Below are positions 43,792-53,049 of a DNA stretch of 64,000 nt, piece after piece. The notes below the pieces were generated by a model. That model had not been told where the DNA came from. It saw only the letters and a list, made by a program, of their open reading frames with translations, and did not search any database. Source of the DNA: Microcoleus vaginatus HSN003 (GTDB taxonomy: Bacteria; Cyanobacteriota; Cyanobacteriia; Cyanobacteriales; Microcoleaceae). The translations under genes were made by a program, and so were the position numbers. The stretch spans positions 2,245,501-2,309,500 of the forward strand of contig NZ_CP031705.1 of the NCBI RefSeq assembly GCF_022701255.1. The letters are read 5' to 3'. Position 1 is the stretch's first letter; every line of letters begins with the position of its first letter.

Positions 43792-44025
43792 CTAATCTAT
43801 CCTTTCCATCACAATTCCATCAACTATTTCATAACCCCAATTAAAATGTCGATTTGCTAGCTGCTGGGCCATGTCATATTCGCCCAAATTGCAGAGTTCA
43901 ACTAACATTTGATATGCTTCATCTCTTTCTCGCTGCAACCTTTCCTCCCGCAGTTTTTTTCTCTCTTCCTTAGAAGGATTGGGTCGCTCTTCTCCCAGCG
44001 GATTGATATCGCTAATTCCTTTCAT
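43792..44025 (-). CDS. Small hypothetical protein sharing the WGYEIVDG tail with its neighbour
   Basis: 77 residues: a Lys/Arg/Glu-rich helix (KEERKKLREERLQRERDEAYQ) and the tail NRHFNWGYEIVDGIVMERID. The tail motif WGYEIVDG is the same as at the end of the 407-residue protein encoded 10 nt upstream. Probably one operon; could be a partial duplicate of the larger gene's 3' end. Confidence 0.65.
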   Translation of the reverse strand: MKGISDINPLGEERPNPSKEERKKLREERLQRERDEAYQMLVELCNLGEYDMAQQLANRHFNWGYEIVDGIVMERID

Positions 44026-44035
44026 ATCAGCCTCA

Positions 44036-45259
44036 TTAAAAAGGGATTGATTCGACTATTTCGCCGTCAACTATTTCGTAGCCCCAGTCGGGGTTTGCAG
44101 CGATTTGTTTTTCAACTATACTTCGGCCGAGAGGAGTTTTGTAAGCTTTTTGCAAAGAGGAAATACTGGGGATTTCGGCGGCGGTTGGTGGCTCTTTTAG
44201 TTCGATGTTTGGCGGTTCAGGGACTATTTCACATAGGGATTGATTTAAGGCAAACTGAGGCGCGATCGCCCCTAACTTCCGCATTACGCTATCCTTGGTA
44301 ATTTGCGGTTTTTCGTTGAAGGAAGAGGGCAGATATGGTGTGTCAACTCCCTGCTGTTTTGCTTTGAGTGCATCATCGGCAAGGCGATCGCACTTTCGCA
44401 AAAATCCCTCCCACAAATCTTTGCCCAAAACCGGGTTTCTCAAGTCAGCACGGGCTTTAGAGACTGCTGCTTCCAGCGGTTCGCCTTTGTGGACGTAATA
44501 CTGAATTCGCTCCTCTTCAAAAGCAGGATAAGGCACTTCCGGCTCGATTTCCCAATCCCGCTTGACTTTCTGACTTTCTCCTAACGGAATTCCGGCGATA
44601 AATTCCTCCCAAAAAGGCGAGGTTAAGCCTTTTGTCATGCTGTCAATAACTTTAAATGCCCAGCCAGAAGGATTGCCAAACCATAAATTACGTTCTTTGG
44701 CATATTCTTCTAAGGCTCGCTGAAAGTTGTGCAGTTCTTCTTGGGAGTTCCAAGGGCCGCTAAATCGGTAATGAGGCGTGACAGCAACGGCTATTTGCTG
44801 GCGAGGTTGCCCGAAAAATTTGTCGGTTTTAACTGCATGATTTGGGGGTGATGTTTCGGGGATTATTTCTATAGCCTGATTGTGGGTTTCGCGGCTTATC
44901 TGTGGTATAATATCTCCCGGATTTGGTGTCCAAAAGTTATTAAGTTTTTCCTCGAAAGCATCAATGTCCGCCCAGAGTTCTAGGGTGTCCGTGTTGGGAT
45001 TTGTTAATTTTTCTTTCAGGAGCGATCGCACTTTGAGCAGGCGTCTCGCGAGTTCTTGTTCTTCGTGATTTAAGCCGGTAGCTTTTTCAATTTCGCTGCT
45101 GTTAGTTTTTACCCATTCGGCAGAGTTGGACTTTTGTGATTGCCATTGCAATAATTGGCAAAGAAAAATACTCGCCGCGACTCCGCCAGTAATTGTGGCG
45201 AGTTTGGGATAGTAGATGGCGGGGTTTCCTAGATTTCCTAAAAATATTCCTATTTTCAT
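44036..45259 (-). CDS. Hypothetical protein with replication-initiator-like N-terminal region
   Basis: 407 residues. The N-terminus (PAIYYPKLATITGGVAASIFLCQLLQWQ, EIEKATGLNHEEQELARRLL) resembles the helix-turn-helix opening of phage/plasmid replication or DnaD-like proteins. The middle is Pro-rich and charged, and the C-terminus ends NPDWGYEIVDGEIVESIPF. No catalytic motif recognised. Followed after 10 nt by the small gene with the same tail. A plasmid or phage origin is conceivable but unproved. Confidence 0.6.
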   Translation of the reverse strand: MKIGIFLGNLGNPAIYYPKLATITGGVAASIFLCQLLQWQSQKSNSAEWVKTNSSEIEKATGLNHEEQELARRLLKVRSLLKEKLTNPNTDTLELWADIDAFEEKLNNFWTPNPGDIIPQISRETHNQAIEIIPETSPPNHAVKTDKFFGQPRQQIAVAVTPHYRFSGPWNSQEELHNFQRALEEYAKERNLWFGNPSGWAFKVIDSMTKGLTSPFWEEFIAGIPLGESQKVKRDWEIEPEVPYPAFEEERIQYYVHKGEPLEAAVSKARADLRNPVLGKDLWEGFLRKCDRLADDALKAKQQGVDTPYLPSSFNEKPQITKDSVMRKLGAIAPQFALNQSLCEIVPEPPNIELKEPPTAAEIPSISSLQKAYKTPLGRSIVEKQIAANPDWGYEIVDGEIVESIPF

Positions 45260-45478
45260 TTTGTATATTCTTAATTCCCGTAATAGTAAGGTGCGACGAA
45301 GAGCATCTTACCTCGACTAAACTAGCAGTGAGAAACTTAAGATTTTCTTTAAGCTTCTGTCTATTCCCGACTGAATGGAGTTCCTAGAGTCAAAACGGGG
45401 ATCGCTTATTCGATCGCCTGATTGACAGGACTGAGTTAAACGTAATAATAAATTATTTACTGTAAAGCTCCTGCCAAA

Positions 45479-45748
45479 ATGAATCCAGAACGCCAAGAGG
45501 CTTATTTGAACTTAATCGAGCGAGTGCTTACCTGTCCCAACGGCCAAGAACCAGAGGTTTTGAGTTCCTGTTCCGATTTAATTGATGCGGGATTTGTGCA
45601 AATGCTAATCCAGATATCGGCTTCTATGGCGCGCGAAGGTGACGAAGATACTGCTAATTTTTTAGTGCAACTTGCTCGTTTGCTGGGGAAATCTTTGGGT
45701 TTGTCGCCGGATTTGAGGCCGGCTGGGTACAGTAGTGCAAAGGGGTAG
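45479..45748 (+). CDS. Stand-alone effector-associated N-terminal domain (CHAT/TPR type)
   Basis: 89 residues: NPERQEAYLNLIERVLTCPNG, then LIDAGFVQMLIQISASMAREGDEDTANFLVQLA. This helical module normally opens large cyanobacterial CHAT or TPR proteins. Here it ends in a stop after RPAGYSSAKG with nothing following, so it is either a genuine single-domain protein or the stump of a larger gene. Confidence 0.6.
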   Translation: MNPERQEAYLNLIERVLTCPNGQEPEVLSSCSDLIDAGFVQMLIQISASMAREGDEDTANFLVQLARLLGKSLGLSPDLRPAGYSSAKG

Positions 45749-45854
45749 AGAAAAAGTGCGATCGCCTCGTTGTATCATGTTTTGAGAAATGAGGGCGATT
45801 CCCTACCCTTCTGGATAGCTTTGCTTTACCTAATTTTTAACTGCATCGATGGCT

Positions 45855-46229
45855 TTACAGTTGATATTCGAGAGGCTCGCAAAACTCATTCACCCCAGTT
45901 TTAAATACATAAATAATCACCGAAGTCACCAAAATATCAGGGCAAATTTTTGCGGCAACTAAATCTCTAAAGGCTGCATTCAATTGTCCGTTTGTCAACT
46001 CTTCTTTAACCTCGGATTTGCAGATAGCAACGCGGCATCTTTTGGCTAATCCGTCTAACCAATTTTCTGATATATTCGGTTCTTGTCCGGCTTGAATTGC
46101 TAGAGATATCGCTGCATCTTCGATGTTGCCTTCGCAATCTTCGATTGCGTCTAGGGCTTTTAGGGCTTCGGGATATTCGGCTAATTGTGAGCGAAATTGG
46201 GCAATTTGTTGTGAGGTAATAATCACCAT
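45855..46229 (-). CDS. Hypothetical protein, 124 residues
   Basis: Start ATG 46229 chosen because AGGA lies 8 nt upstream; a longer frame from 46271 has no ribosome site. Mostly helical (ITSQQIAQFRSQLAEYPEALKAL, LNAAFRDLVAAKI) and acidic. No family assigned, though similar single-domain proteins accompany effector-associated genes such as the one at 45479-45748, convergent with it. Confidence 0.6.
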   Translation of the reverse strand: MVIITSQQIAQFRSQLAEYPEALKALDAIEDCEGNIEDAAISLAIQAGQEPNISENWLDGLAKRCRVAICKSEVKEELTNGQLNAAFRDLVAAKICPDILVTSVIIYVFKTGVNEFCEPLEYQL

Positions 46230-46364
46230 ATTATTTTCCTGTGTTCTCTGCTGGCGGGATAAGTTTAGCAATTAAAGTTGATATTATAGCATTTTTTTCT
46301 TTGGGTTGGGATTGATTGTTTGAATTTTATGACTGGTGCAATAGTTCAATGTGGTTTCAACCCC

Positions 46365-46690
46365 CGTCTCATAGCGGAGTCCGACGAGGGTTGAAACCCC
46401 CGTGTCATAGCGGAAGTCCTCTCAATAGGACTGATGAGAAGGATTTAAAAGCTAATTAATCATGTTCAAAATGTTAGATTGCGATGTTGCGAAGTCCGAC
46501 GAGGGTTGAAACCCCCGTCTCATAGCTGAAGTCCTCTGAAGAGGACTGGTGAGAAGGATTTCAATGGTAATTAACAATGTTCAAAATGTCACCCTTAATT
46601 AACATTGTGTACATCTTCAGTCCTCTTTCAGAGGACTTTCGCTATGAGACAGGGGTTTCAACCCCTGGCGGACTAGGGGACTAACGACAA
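46365..46690. repeat. Palindromic repeat cluster, family B (second site)
   Basis: Two copies of GTCCGACGAGGGTTGAAACCC-CCGT-TCATAGC-GAAGTCCTCT, a spacer, then CAGTCCTCTTTCAGAGGACT and TCGCTATGAGACAGGGGTTTCAACCCCTGGCGGACT. Same family as 478-640. No gene within. Confidence 0.75.
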
Positions 46691-46892
46691 ATCCGAATCG
46701 CCTTTTCAACCTCTGGCGGACTATCGGACTGACGACCAATCCCCACAATTATTGCTACAATCAAAAAAACCAACCGCCTCAAAAACTCCCCAATGTTGGA
46801 TAAAATATGGCGATTCCTCAAACAATTAATTCAGCGGGTGTTCCGCACTTTTTCCCAGGCTTTTAACCCCCCCTGGCCCCCCCTTGGTAAGG

Positions 46893-48320
46893 CTATGCCT
46901 TACTCACATCTTTCTTAACAAAATCAGGCTTGACATCCGGGGGGGAATGGGTGGAAACTAATTTCCATGTACCAGCAATGTCATGCAAACGTTGCCAGCC
47001 TCGCCACAGGGTCTTGACACCCGGTTCACCATCACATGAACGTCCTAAAAATCCACCTAATTTTGCAATCCAACGAATGCAATTACTTAAAGTTGGGGGT
47101 GATTCACTAGGGATAGGAGTCCCATGAATTGTGCAGTAAAGTGCTTGCCATTCATGGGTTTCGAGAATGGTGTCCCCTCCCAGCTCAGGATGATGACGAG
47201 ATTCGTAAATCATCCACAATAACCGCCATGCCACAATTGTGTAGGTTGAGATTGCCCGTTCGATGCGCTCGGCAGTTTCTAATTGTAGCTGTTCTAAACC
47301 GCATCCACTTTTAAGAACGTAATGATAGCGTTCGATTAACCAACGGTAACTGTACCAGCGTAAGCACTGGACAAGATCAGAGAAACCATTAATGGGCAAG
47401 GTGGTCAATAACAACCAGCTTACAGGCTTCTCTGTGGTCGGTGGGTTGTTTTCACTAGCCAGAATCACTTGCACTGTCAGCGGCTGTAAATTTTGGTGGT
47501 GAGGGTGGCTTTGAGGAGGTAGAATTTCGACTGTTGTAGCCTGCAGGTTCAGAGTCGCTTTACGAGCTTCTCGCTGCGGATTAGCTCGCAATTCCAAGTC
47601 CAGTTGTCCGGCGATCGGTACTTTGGCGATCGCACCTTGTAGTCGCTCTACTTCTTTTGTACCATCAGAGTTCTTGACTTGACGGTTGTGATAGGCGCGA
47701 ATTAACAACTGAGAATTCTCAGGTCTTTCAGTCGCTAAAAAGTCATAGATGTCGGCTTCGCGATCGGCTACCGTTAGTACAGTAATTGATTCTGGCATCA
47801 CCTTCTGGGTCGCATCAAGAGCTGTTAACCAACGTTGGCTTTCTTTGTCTTTGGTTTCGGTTTGATTTCTGGAATGCTTCTTACCAATAGTCGCAGGATC
47901 TCGCGCCCATACTTGTTGGTGCAACACTCCTAATGGTACTCCATTGGCAGAGCTACAAAATACTGAGTGAACTTTCAGACCCCGACTGGTGGCACTATCC
48001 AAGTGTCCCATTCCTTTCTTGCTGGGATGGTGGGTGAAATTCAGTTCTGTGGTGTCCTGAATCGCCAGAACCATTGGGTGTACTTTGATTCGTTCGATGG
48101 TACTTCTTTGGTGGGCTTGGCGAATCGCATCTGACGAGACTCGTGGAGATGACCAAAAGTCATAAGCCCCTTGGGTGGCTGCCCAATCCCCTGATGCTTG
48201 TGGCACAGTGGCATGGGGCTGTGAGGCTAAGTCTGAGACAATTCGCACCAGTCTTTTCTGGCGACGCCGATCGCCTAAACAAGCAAATTGTAGTTCTGCT
48301 ACTGCCCATTCTGCCGTCAT
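46893..48320 (-). CDS. IS4-family (Tn5-like) transposase
   Basis: 475 residues. N-terminal Tn5-type DNA-binding domain (EWAVAELQFACLGDRRRQKR, QASGDWAATQGAYDFW), DDE core with Asp in IQDTTELNF, Asp in VADREADIYD and Glu in the YRWLIERYHYVLKSG (Y-R-E-K type) motif. The TAG stop is provided by the first bases of the inverted repeat itself. The gene appears functional. Confidence 0.95.
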   Translation of the reverse strand: MTAEWAVAELQFACLGDRRRQKRLVRIVSDLASQPHATVPQASGDWAATQGAYDFWSSPRVSSDAIRQAHQRSTIERIKVHPMVLAIQDTTELNFTHHPSKKGMGHLDSATSRGLKVHSVFCSSANGVPLGVLHQQVWARDPATIGKKHSRNQTETKDKESQRWLTALDATQKVMPESITVLTVADREADIYDFLATERPENSQLLIRAYHNRQVKNSDGTKEVERLQGAIAKVPIAGQLDLELRANPQREARKATLNLQATTVEILPPQSHPHHQNLQPLTVQVILASENNPPTTEKPVSWLLLTTLPINGFSDLVQCLRWYSYRWLIERYHYVLKSGCGLEQLQLETAERIERAISTYTIVAWRLLWMIYESRHHPELGGDTILETHEWQALYCTIHGTPIPSESPPTLSNCIRWIAKLGGFLGRSCDGEPGVKTLWRGWQRLHDIAGTWKLVSTHSPPDVKPDFVKKDVSKA

Positions 48321-48468
48321 AGTTCCTCACTCGCCTCTGATACCGTAATTTCAGGCTTACTTGATTCGGTTCCTGGTTGTCAATCCTACTCCAAGGGAGC
48401 GAGCGCCCGGAGGTCGCTCCGGCTTGAGCCGGAGCGCCTTTGTTAAGAAAGATGTGAGTAAGGCATAG
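46893..48468 (-). mobile_element. Complete IS4-family insertion sequence with 10-bp target duplication
   Basis: 1576 bp. Ends are inverted copies starting CTATGCCTTACTCACATC (about 30 bp identical, 46893 on and 48468 back). The flanks carry direct CTTGGTAAGG at 46883-46892 and 48469-48478. One intact transposase gene on the minus strand. Intact ends, duplication and frame point to a recent insertion. Confidence 0.95.
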
Positions 48469-48717
48469 CTTGGTAAGGGGGGGGAACAAGAGGAAACAAA
48501 TCTTGCTTCCCCCCTTACTAAGGGGGGACTGAGGGGGGTTCCTCCAACTTTGACTGATGCGGAATACGAGGCGAAGTTGATGGAACTTCTCGAAGGGGTG
48601 AATGAGGGCTGGGGAAGAGGGGATGTTGCGAGATTCTTAATCGCAAAACGCATTAAAAATGGTGAATTGGCGGCGTGGTTGGGGAGGTTTGGCGATCGAT
48701 TGTTGGAGGGCGGGTAG

Positions 48718-49269
48718 GAGGGCACCGCCGCTACGGATGCGGTGGTATCGCTTGAGGTAATAAGCAATATGATTTAGTGAATTTCAAAAGGGAGATCGCC
48801 TCCTCCAACAAACCTTGAGAATTCAAATCAGATTATCCTGAAGCCTAGAATAATTGGGGCATTACCCTGGGTAATTTAGGATTGTTTGAACAAGAGAGTG
48901 CCTCCTATGACAAAGCCTTATAAATCAAACCCGATTACCAGTTTCCATCGAAAAACCGGAGAATAGCACTTAAAAAATCAGGAATTATATAAGGGTTAAT
49001 TATTCATTAAAACTGAGATATTGCACCATTATCAATAACTATTCTATGGGCGGGTTATCCTGACCAACCCCTACTACCCACCAGAAAATCTACTATTTGT
49101 GAAACAGGCCGGAAAACCTATTCTTGAGAATGGTGCAATATATGATTTAAAACACACATTCTCAATAAAATGGCGCTAAAATAGATTAATCGGCGAGTGA
49201 AATCGCTTCTACACATACAAAGTCCGCCTGGGCGGACTGCACAGAAGAAAAGAGAAAAGAGATAATAAA
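48718..49269. repeat. Gene-free stretch with MITE-like repeat, family A, copy 4 (49013-49145)
   Basis: GAGATATTGCACCATTATCAATAAC at 49015 is mirrored by TTCTTGAGAATGGTGCAATATATGA ending about 49145; the hairpin core between is diverged. The rest (48718-49010) shows no gene; ribosome site AGAAAAGAGAT precedes the next start. Confidence 0.7.
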
Positions 49270-49839
49270 ATGACAACCATTAGTTTAAACTTAGATACTG
49301 TCGAACTAACAGATGAACAGTTTTACCGTTTATGCCAGATGAATCGAGATTGGCAATTTGAACGGACACCTAAAGGAGAAATCATTATTATGTCACCCGT
49401 AAGCGGAGTTAACGCCCATCGAGAAGCCTATTTAATTACAGATTTGGGCTTGTGGAACCGTAAAACGCAGCTAGGGAGAGTGTTTAGTTCCTCTACAATT
49501 TTTCGCTTGCCTAATAATGGCTATCGAGCCCCTGATGCCGCGTGGGTTAGGTTAGAAAGATGGTCTGCTTTAACAGCAGAAGAACAAGAGAAATTTCCGC
49601 CAATTTGTCCTGATTTTGCCATTGAATTGCGATCGCCCCCAGACCCGCTGCGACCGCTTCAGGAGAAAATGCAGGAGTATCTAAACAGTGGTTTAAGCTT
49701 GGGTTGGTTAATTAATCCTCTAGACGAACAAGTCGAGATTTATCGCCCTTCTCGCGAAGTAGAGATTGTACAATTTCCTGTAAGTTTATCGGGAGAAGAT
49801 GTCTTGCCCGGATTTGTGCTTAATTTGCCGATGATTTGA
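49270..49839 (+). CDS. Uma2 family (DUF820) protein
   Basis: 189 residues with FYRLCQMNRDWQFERTPKGEIIIMSP, RAPDAAWVRLERW and CPDFAIELRSPPDPL...MQEYLNSGLSLGWLINP, the usual Uma2 PD-(D/E)XK-like set. Divergent from the copy at 6674-7282, so not a recent duplicate. Function unknown. Confidence 0.88.
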   Translation: MTTISLNLDTVELTDEQFYRLCQMNRDWQFERTPKGEIIIMSPVSGVNAHREAYLITDLGLWNRKTQLGRVFSSSTIFRLPNNGYRAPDAAWVRLERWSALTAEEQEKFPPICPDFAIELRSPPDPLRPLQEKMQEYLNSGLSLGWLINPLDEQVEIYRPSREVEIVQFPVSLSGEDVLPGFVLNLPMI

Positions 49840-49846
49840 TATTGTA

Positions 49847-50380
49847 TCAAATTTTTCCGGTTTCCAACTGTATTTTCTTCGGACAAATATCATCATCGTA
49901 CCAACCAGTCAAAGCCACCGCCAAAGCATCCGCCGCATCGTCGGGTTTCGGAATATAACCCAACTCTAACTCCCGCGCCACGGCCTCTTGCACTTCAGAT
50001 TTATCCGCATTACCGCGCCCGGTCAAAGCTTGCTTAATTTGAGCCGGCGTAAACTCGAACAGTGGCACTCCACACTGCGCTAATACCAGCGTCAAAACAC
50101 CCCGCGCTTGCGCTACAAGTATGGTATTCCCCATCTTGTAAAAAAACAGTTTTTCGGCAATTGCTATATCAGGTTTAATCTGTTCAATTACCTCGTGCAA
50201 ATCGTCGTAAATTGTTTTCAACCGCTGTCCCATTTCCTGTTTTGGCGTTGTTTTTATGACGCCGCAATCAATCATGGAAACAACGTTTTTATCTTGTTTT
50301 CCGGGGACAATGTGACAGGAAATTGCGCCGTATCCGAGGCTTGCTAAGCCGGGATCTAATCCTAAAATTCGTTTTTCCAT
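49847..50380 (-). CDS. ruvC: Crossover junction endodeoxyribonuclease RuvC
   Basis: 177 residues. Resolves Holliday junctions. Catalytic acids visible: Asp in [13 protein letters not shown], Glu in [14 protein letters not shown], and the Asp pair in [14 protein letters not shown]. Length normal. Downstream of chlI on the same strand with a ~90-bp gap. Confidence 0.95.
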   Translation of the reverse strand: MEKRILGLDPGLASLGYGAISCHIVPGKQDKNVVSMIDCGVIKTTPKQEMGQRLKTIYDDLHEVIEQIKPDIAIAEKLFFYKMGNTILVAQARGVLTLVLAQCGVPLFEFTPAQIKQALTGRGNADKSEVQEAVARELELGYIPKPDDAADALAVALTGWYDDDICPKKIQLETGKI

Positions 50381-50470
50381 TGCCAGAATTAGTAATTGGA
50401 ACAGGGGAAGGAGGCATTAAAAATTTGGGAAATGTTTCCTCACCACCCATTACCAATTACCAATTATTAA

Positions 50471-51598
50471 TTACCCCTCAGTTGTTTCTAGGCCGAATAC
50501 CCGATCGAACACTTTAGTCACTTTATAGCCCGAATCTATTGATTCTAGCGGGTCTTTCCGCAATCGGTGCCGCAAACACAGAGTCATCACCCGGCGAATA
50601 TCGTCCACAGTCACCTCTGTGCGGCATTCCAAAGCCGTGAAAGCTTTCGCAGCCCGATTCGTCACCAAATCGCCCCGCAGCCCGTCTACGTCCAATTCCG
50701 CGCAAACTTGGGAGATTTTTACCCGCAACTCTCGATCGATAGTTACCGATTTCAACCTTTCCTGGGCTTCTACCAGCCTCTGCTGCATTTCATCTTGTTC
50801 GCGCTGGTATTTCGCGAGAAACTCCGGCGGATTTTGGTCAAAACTCGATCGCTGTTCGACAATTTCCACTCTTAAATTCGGGTCTTTTACAGTGCGAATT
50901 TCTGCGTGCATCCCGAATCTGTCGAGCAACTGCGGCCGCAATTCTCCTTCTTCTGGGTTGCCGGAACCGATTAAAATAAACTTAGCCGGGTGGCGAATCG
51001 AAATTCCTTCTCTTTCAACAGTATTCCAACCGCTGGCGGCAGAGTCGAGCAAAACATCGACTAAATGATCGTCGAGCAAATTGACTTCATCAACGTAAAG
51101 AATGCCACGGTTAGCTTTAGCTAAAAGGCCGGGTTCAAAAGCTTTAACTCCTTCCGACAAAGCTTTCTCGATGTCGATCGTACCGCAAACTCGGTCTTCG
51201 GTCGCGCCCAAAGGTAAATCTACCATTTGGACTTTTTTGCGGGCGATTTTAATGTCAGTTTGAGATAAAGTGCGATCGCGCACCTCATCGCTCATCAAAT
51301 CTGGATCGCTGGGATGACTGTTAAAAGGATCGTCAGCCACCACCTCAATTTCTGGCAGCAAGTCAGTGAGGGCGCGGATTGTGGTAGATTTACCAGTACC
51401 TCGATCGCCCATAATCATCACCCCGCCAATTTTGGGATCGATGACATTCAAAAGCAGCGCCAGTTTCATCTCCTCCTGGCCAACAATCGCAGTGAAGGGA
51501 AAAACAGCGCGGCGGGCTGGGGTAGCGGTAACGGTTGGTAGAGCGCCCGCATTTAGGGTATTGCTGACTTCGGCAGTAGGACTCACAGGATAACTCAA
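50471..51598 (-). CDS. chlI: Magnesium chelatase ATPase subunit I
   Basis: 375 residues, AAA+ protein. With ChlD and ChlH inserts Mg into protoporphyrin IX for chlorophyll. [17 protein letters not shown], Walker [11 protein letters not shown], Walker [12 protein letters not shown], sensor [20 protein letters not shown]-terminal helical domain complete. Confidence 0.96.
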   Translation of the reverse strand: MSYPVSPTAEVSNTLNAGALPTVTATPARRAVFPFTAIVGQEEMKLALLLNVIDPKIGGVMIMGDRGTGKSTTIRALTDLLPEIEVVADDPFNSHPSDPDLMSDEVRDRTLSQTDIKIARKKVQMVDLPLGATEDRVCGTIDIEKALSEGVKAFEPGLLAKANRGILYVDEVNLLDDHLVDVLLDSAASGWNTVEREGISIRHPAKFILIGSGNPEEGELRPQLLDRFGMHAEIRTVKDPNLRVEIVEQRSSFDQNPPEFLAKYQREQDEMQQRLVEAQERLKSVTIDRELRVKISQVCAELDVDGLRGDLVTNRAAKAFTALECRTEVTVDDIRRVMTLCLRHRLRKDPLESIDSGYKVTKVFDRVFGLETTEG

Positions 51599-52138
51599 AA
51601 TATAATAATTGCTTGTTTATTGTAGGGGATAAGGGATTGTCTGGGGCGATCGACCCTAATCAATCCCAGTTGTAGGGTGCCCACGGAGTACAGATCGCCT
51701 TAAACACCCAAGCGCAACTAAGATTTTCTTGATCACGACTTACGCATCAAAACCAAAGAAACCGGGTTTTTTGCCGTTTCTGCGGTTTGTAACGAAATAT
51801 TCTCGCAAAAAAACCCGGTTTCTGACCACCGGTGCGTTCAGGACTATTTATTTGAATTAAACCTTTGGGGCGAGGATGCCCACCCCACAAGAGTTTGAAG
51901 CCAAAGAACCAGGTAAATTAAATGCGGGCAGTTTTCAAATTTTGCGTGATCGGGCAACCCAAATGTAAACTTATATAACGATTTTGTCTACTTTGCATAA
52001 AAACCTCAAGTTGGCCCAGATAGATAGTTAAGAGCGTTAACGCAAATAAAGATTTCCTCGTTGACTTACATGAATTTGGGTTTTGGGGAAAAGTGCGATC
52101 GCCCTTTCCCAAAACCTTTTTTAATCAAAGAGCGATCG
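51599..52138. other. Gene-free stretch with a long AAACCGGG/CCCGGTTT hairpin
   Basis: AAGAAACCGGGTTTTTTGCCGTTTCT ... AAAAAAACCCGGTTTCT (51751-51823) forms a stem-loop of about 70 nt; a sister copy lies at 52850-52913. Nothing else recognised apart from the chlI promoter side near 51600. Confidence 0.55.
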
Positions 52139-52516
52139 CTACCAATTAATTACCCTTAAAATTGTTACCTTTGCAAACTCTCCATCTGCCGTCACCAAAC
52201 TTGCTGAATTTTGGATTGCCATTGCTGCAATAACCGCATCCGGTAGTTTCAAGCGATGTTGCTGGCGAATTTCAATTATTTTCTCAATCAAAACACCATC
52301 AATCGCCACTAAACCAAGAATCTCCACTCGTTGAAGAAACTGCTCAAAAATCTGACGATCGTCTTGAGTCAGCCCAGGAAATACCAGAAACTCTATTTGG
52401 CTAATGACTGAAACTCCGAGCCAATCAGCATCTTTAAGTAATTCAATGAGTTGAATATTCCCTTGAAGCAGAGCCACGATAGCATTCGTATCCAACACAT
52501 AGCGATTACCACTCAT
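52139..52516 (-). CDS. PIN-domain toxin (VapC/ParE-partner type)
   Basis: 125 residues: YVLDTNAIVALLQG (first acidic residue), SVISQIEFLVFPGL, LKLPDAVIAAMAI and LVTADGEFAKV, the PIN ribonuclease core. Such toxins cut RNA when the antitoxin is lost. Its start overlaps the 3' end of the antitoxin gene by 11 nt, the usual coupled arrangement. Confidence 0.88.
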   Translation of the reverse strand: MSGNRYVLDTNAIVALLQGNIQLIELLKDADWLGVSVISQIEFLVFPGLTQDDRQIFEQFLQRVEILGLVAIDGVLIEKIIEIRQQHRLKLPDAVIAAMAIQNSASLVTADGEFAKVTILRVINW

Positions 52517-52760
52517 CGCGTAGATTCCTCTGCATTGTTACTGCATCTCCCTGCCAAGTTAATCGCCCCACCAAATCAGAGAAATCATAGCTGGATTTTT
52601 GCTTCCCCTCTGATGAAACCGGATTCAAAACCACGGAAATTTCCCGTTCTTTTAGTAATTGTAATGCAGCCCGTACAACTTCTGAAGCTGATGAGTACCT
52701 ACCGTTTTTGACGGTTGATTCAACAAACTGTTCTAGTTCAGGAGTTAAGGATATGTTCAT
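52506..52760 (-). CDS. ParD-type ribbon-helix-helix antitoxin
   Basis: 84 residues: MNISLTPELEQFVESTVKNGRYSSASEVVRAALQLLKERE is a ribbon-helix-helix DNA-binding domain; the C-terminal part should wrap the PIN toxin encoded downstream. The pair ParD-like plus PIN is a known type II toxin-antitoxin combination and is probably autoregulated at its own promoter. Confidence 0.85.
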   Translation of the reverse strand: MNISLTPELEQFVESTVKNGRYSSASEVVRAALQLLKEREISVVLNPVSSEGKQKSSYDFSDLVGRLTWQGDAVTMQRNLRDEW

Positions 52761-53049
52761 GATGTTGAGTCACCTATTTGAGTCAACTATTATCCCCACA
52801 ATAACAAAAATTATCAAATTTTATGTCCAGGACGCCTCAATATCAAAGAAACCGGGTTTTAACCTAGATAAAAGGCATGGATAGAGTATTTTCGTAAAAA
52901 AAAACCGGTTTCAGGCTACCCGTGAATGTCTGAGATGAGCAGATGGCGCGATCGATGGTGCGTCAACTCTTAAATTATTAATTATCCCGAAAAAAACCCG
53001 AGCTGTCACACCCTACTGATACTAATAACTAATAACTAATAACTAACAA

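Larger units (their letters stand above)
46793..48717 (+). pseudogene. Small hypothetical gene split by the IS4 element
   Basis: Left part 46793-46892 encodes MLDKIWRFLKQLIQRV, ending PPLGK; right part 48479-48717 encodes GGEQEETNLASPLTKGG, then LTDAEYEAKLMELLEGVNEG, RFLIAKRIKNGELAAWLGRFGDRL and a stop. Removing the IS and one copy of the 10-bp duplication joins the two in one frame (339 nt, 112 residues). The linker is encoded by family C palindromes. The right half is the N-terminal module LTDAEYEAK...LLEGVNEGW common in cyanobacterial effector/TPR proteins. The gene was open before the insertion. Confidence 0.8.
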
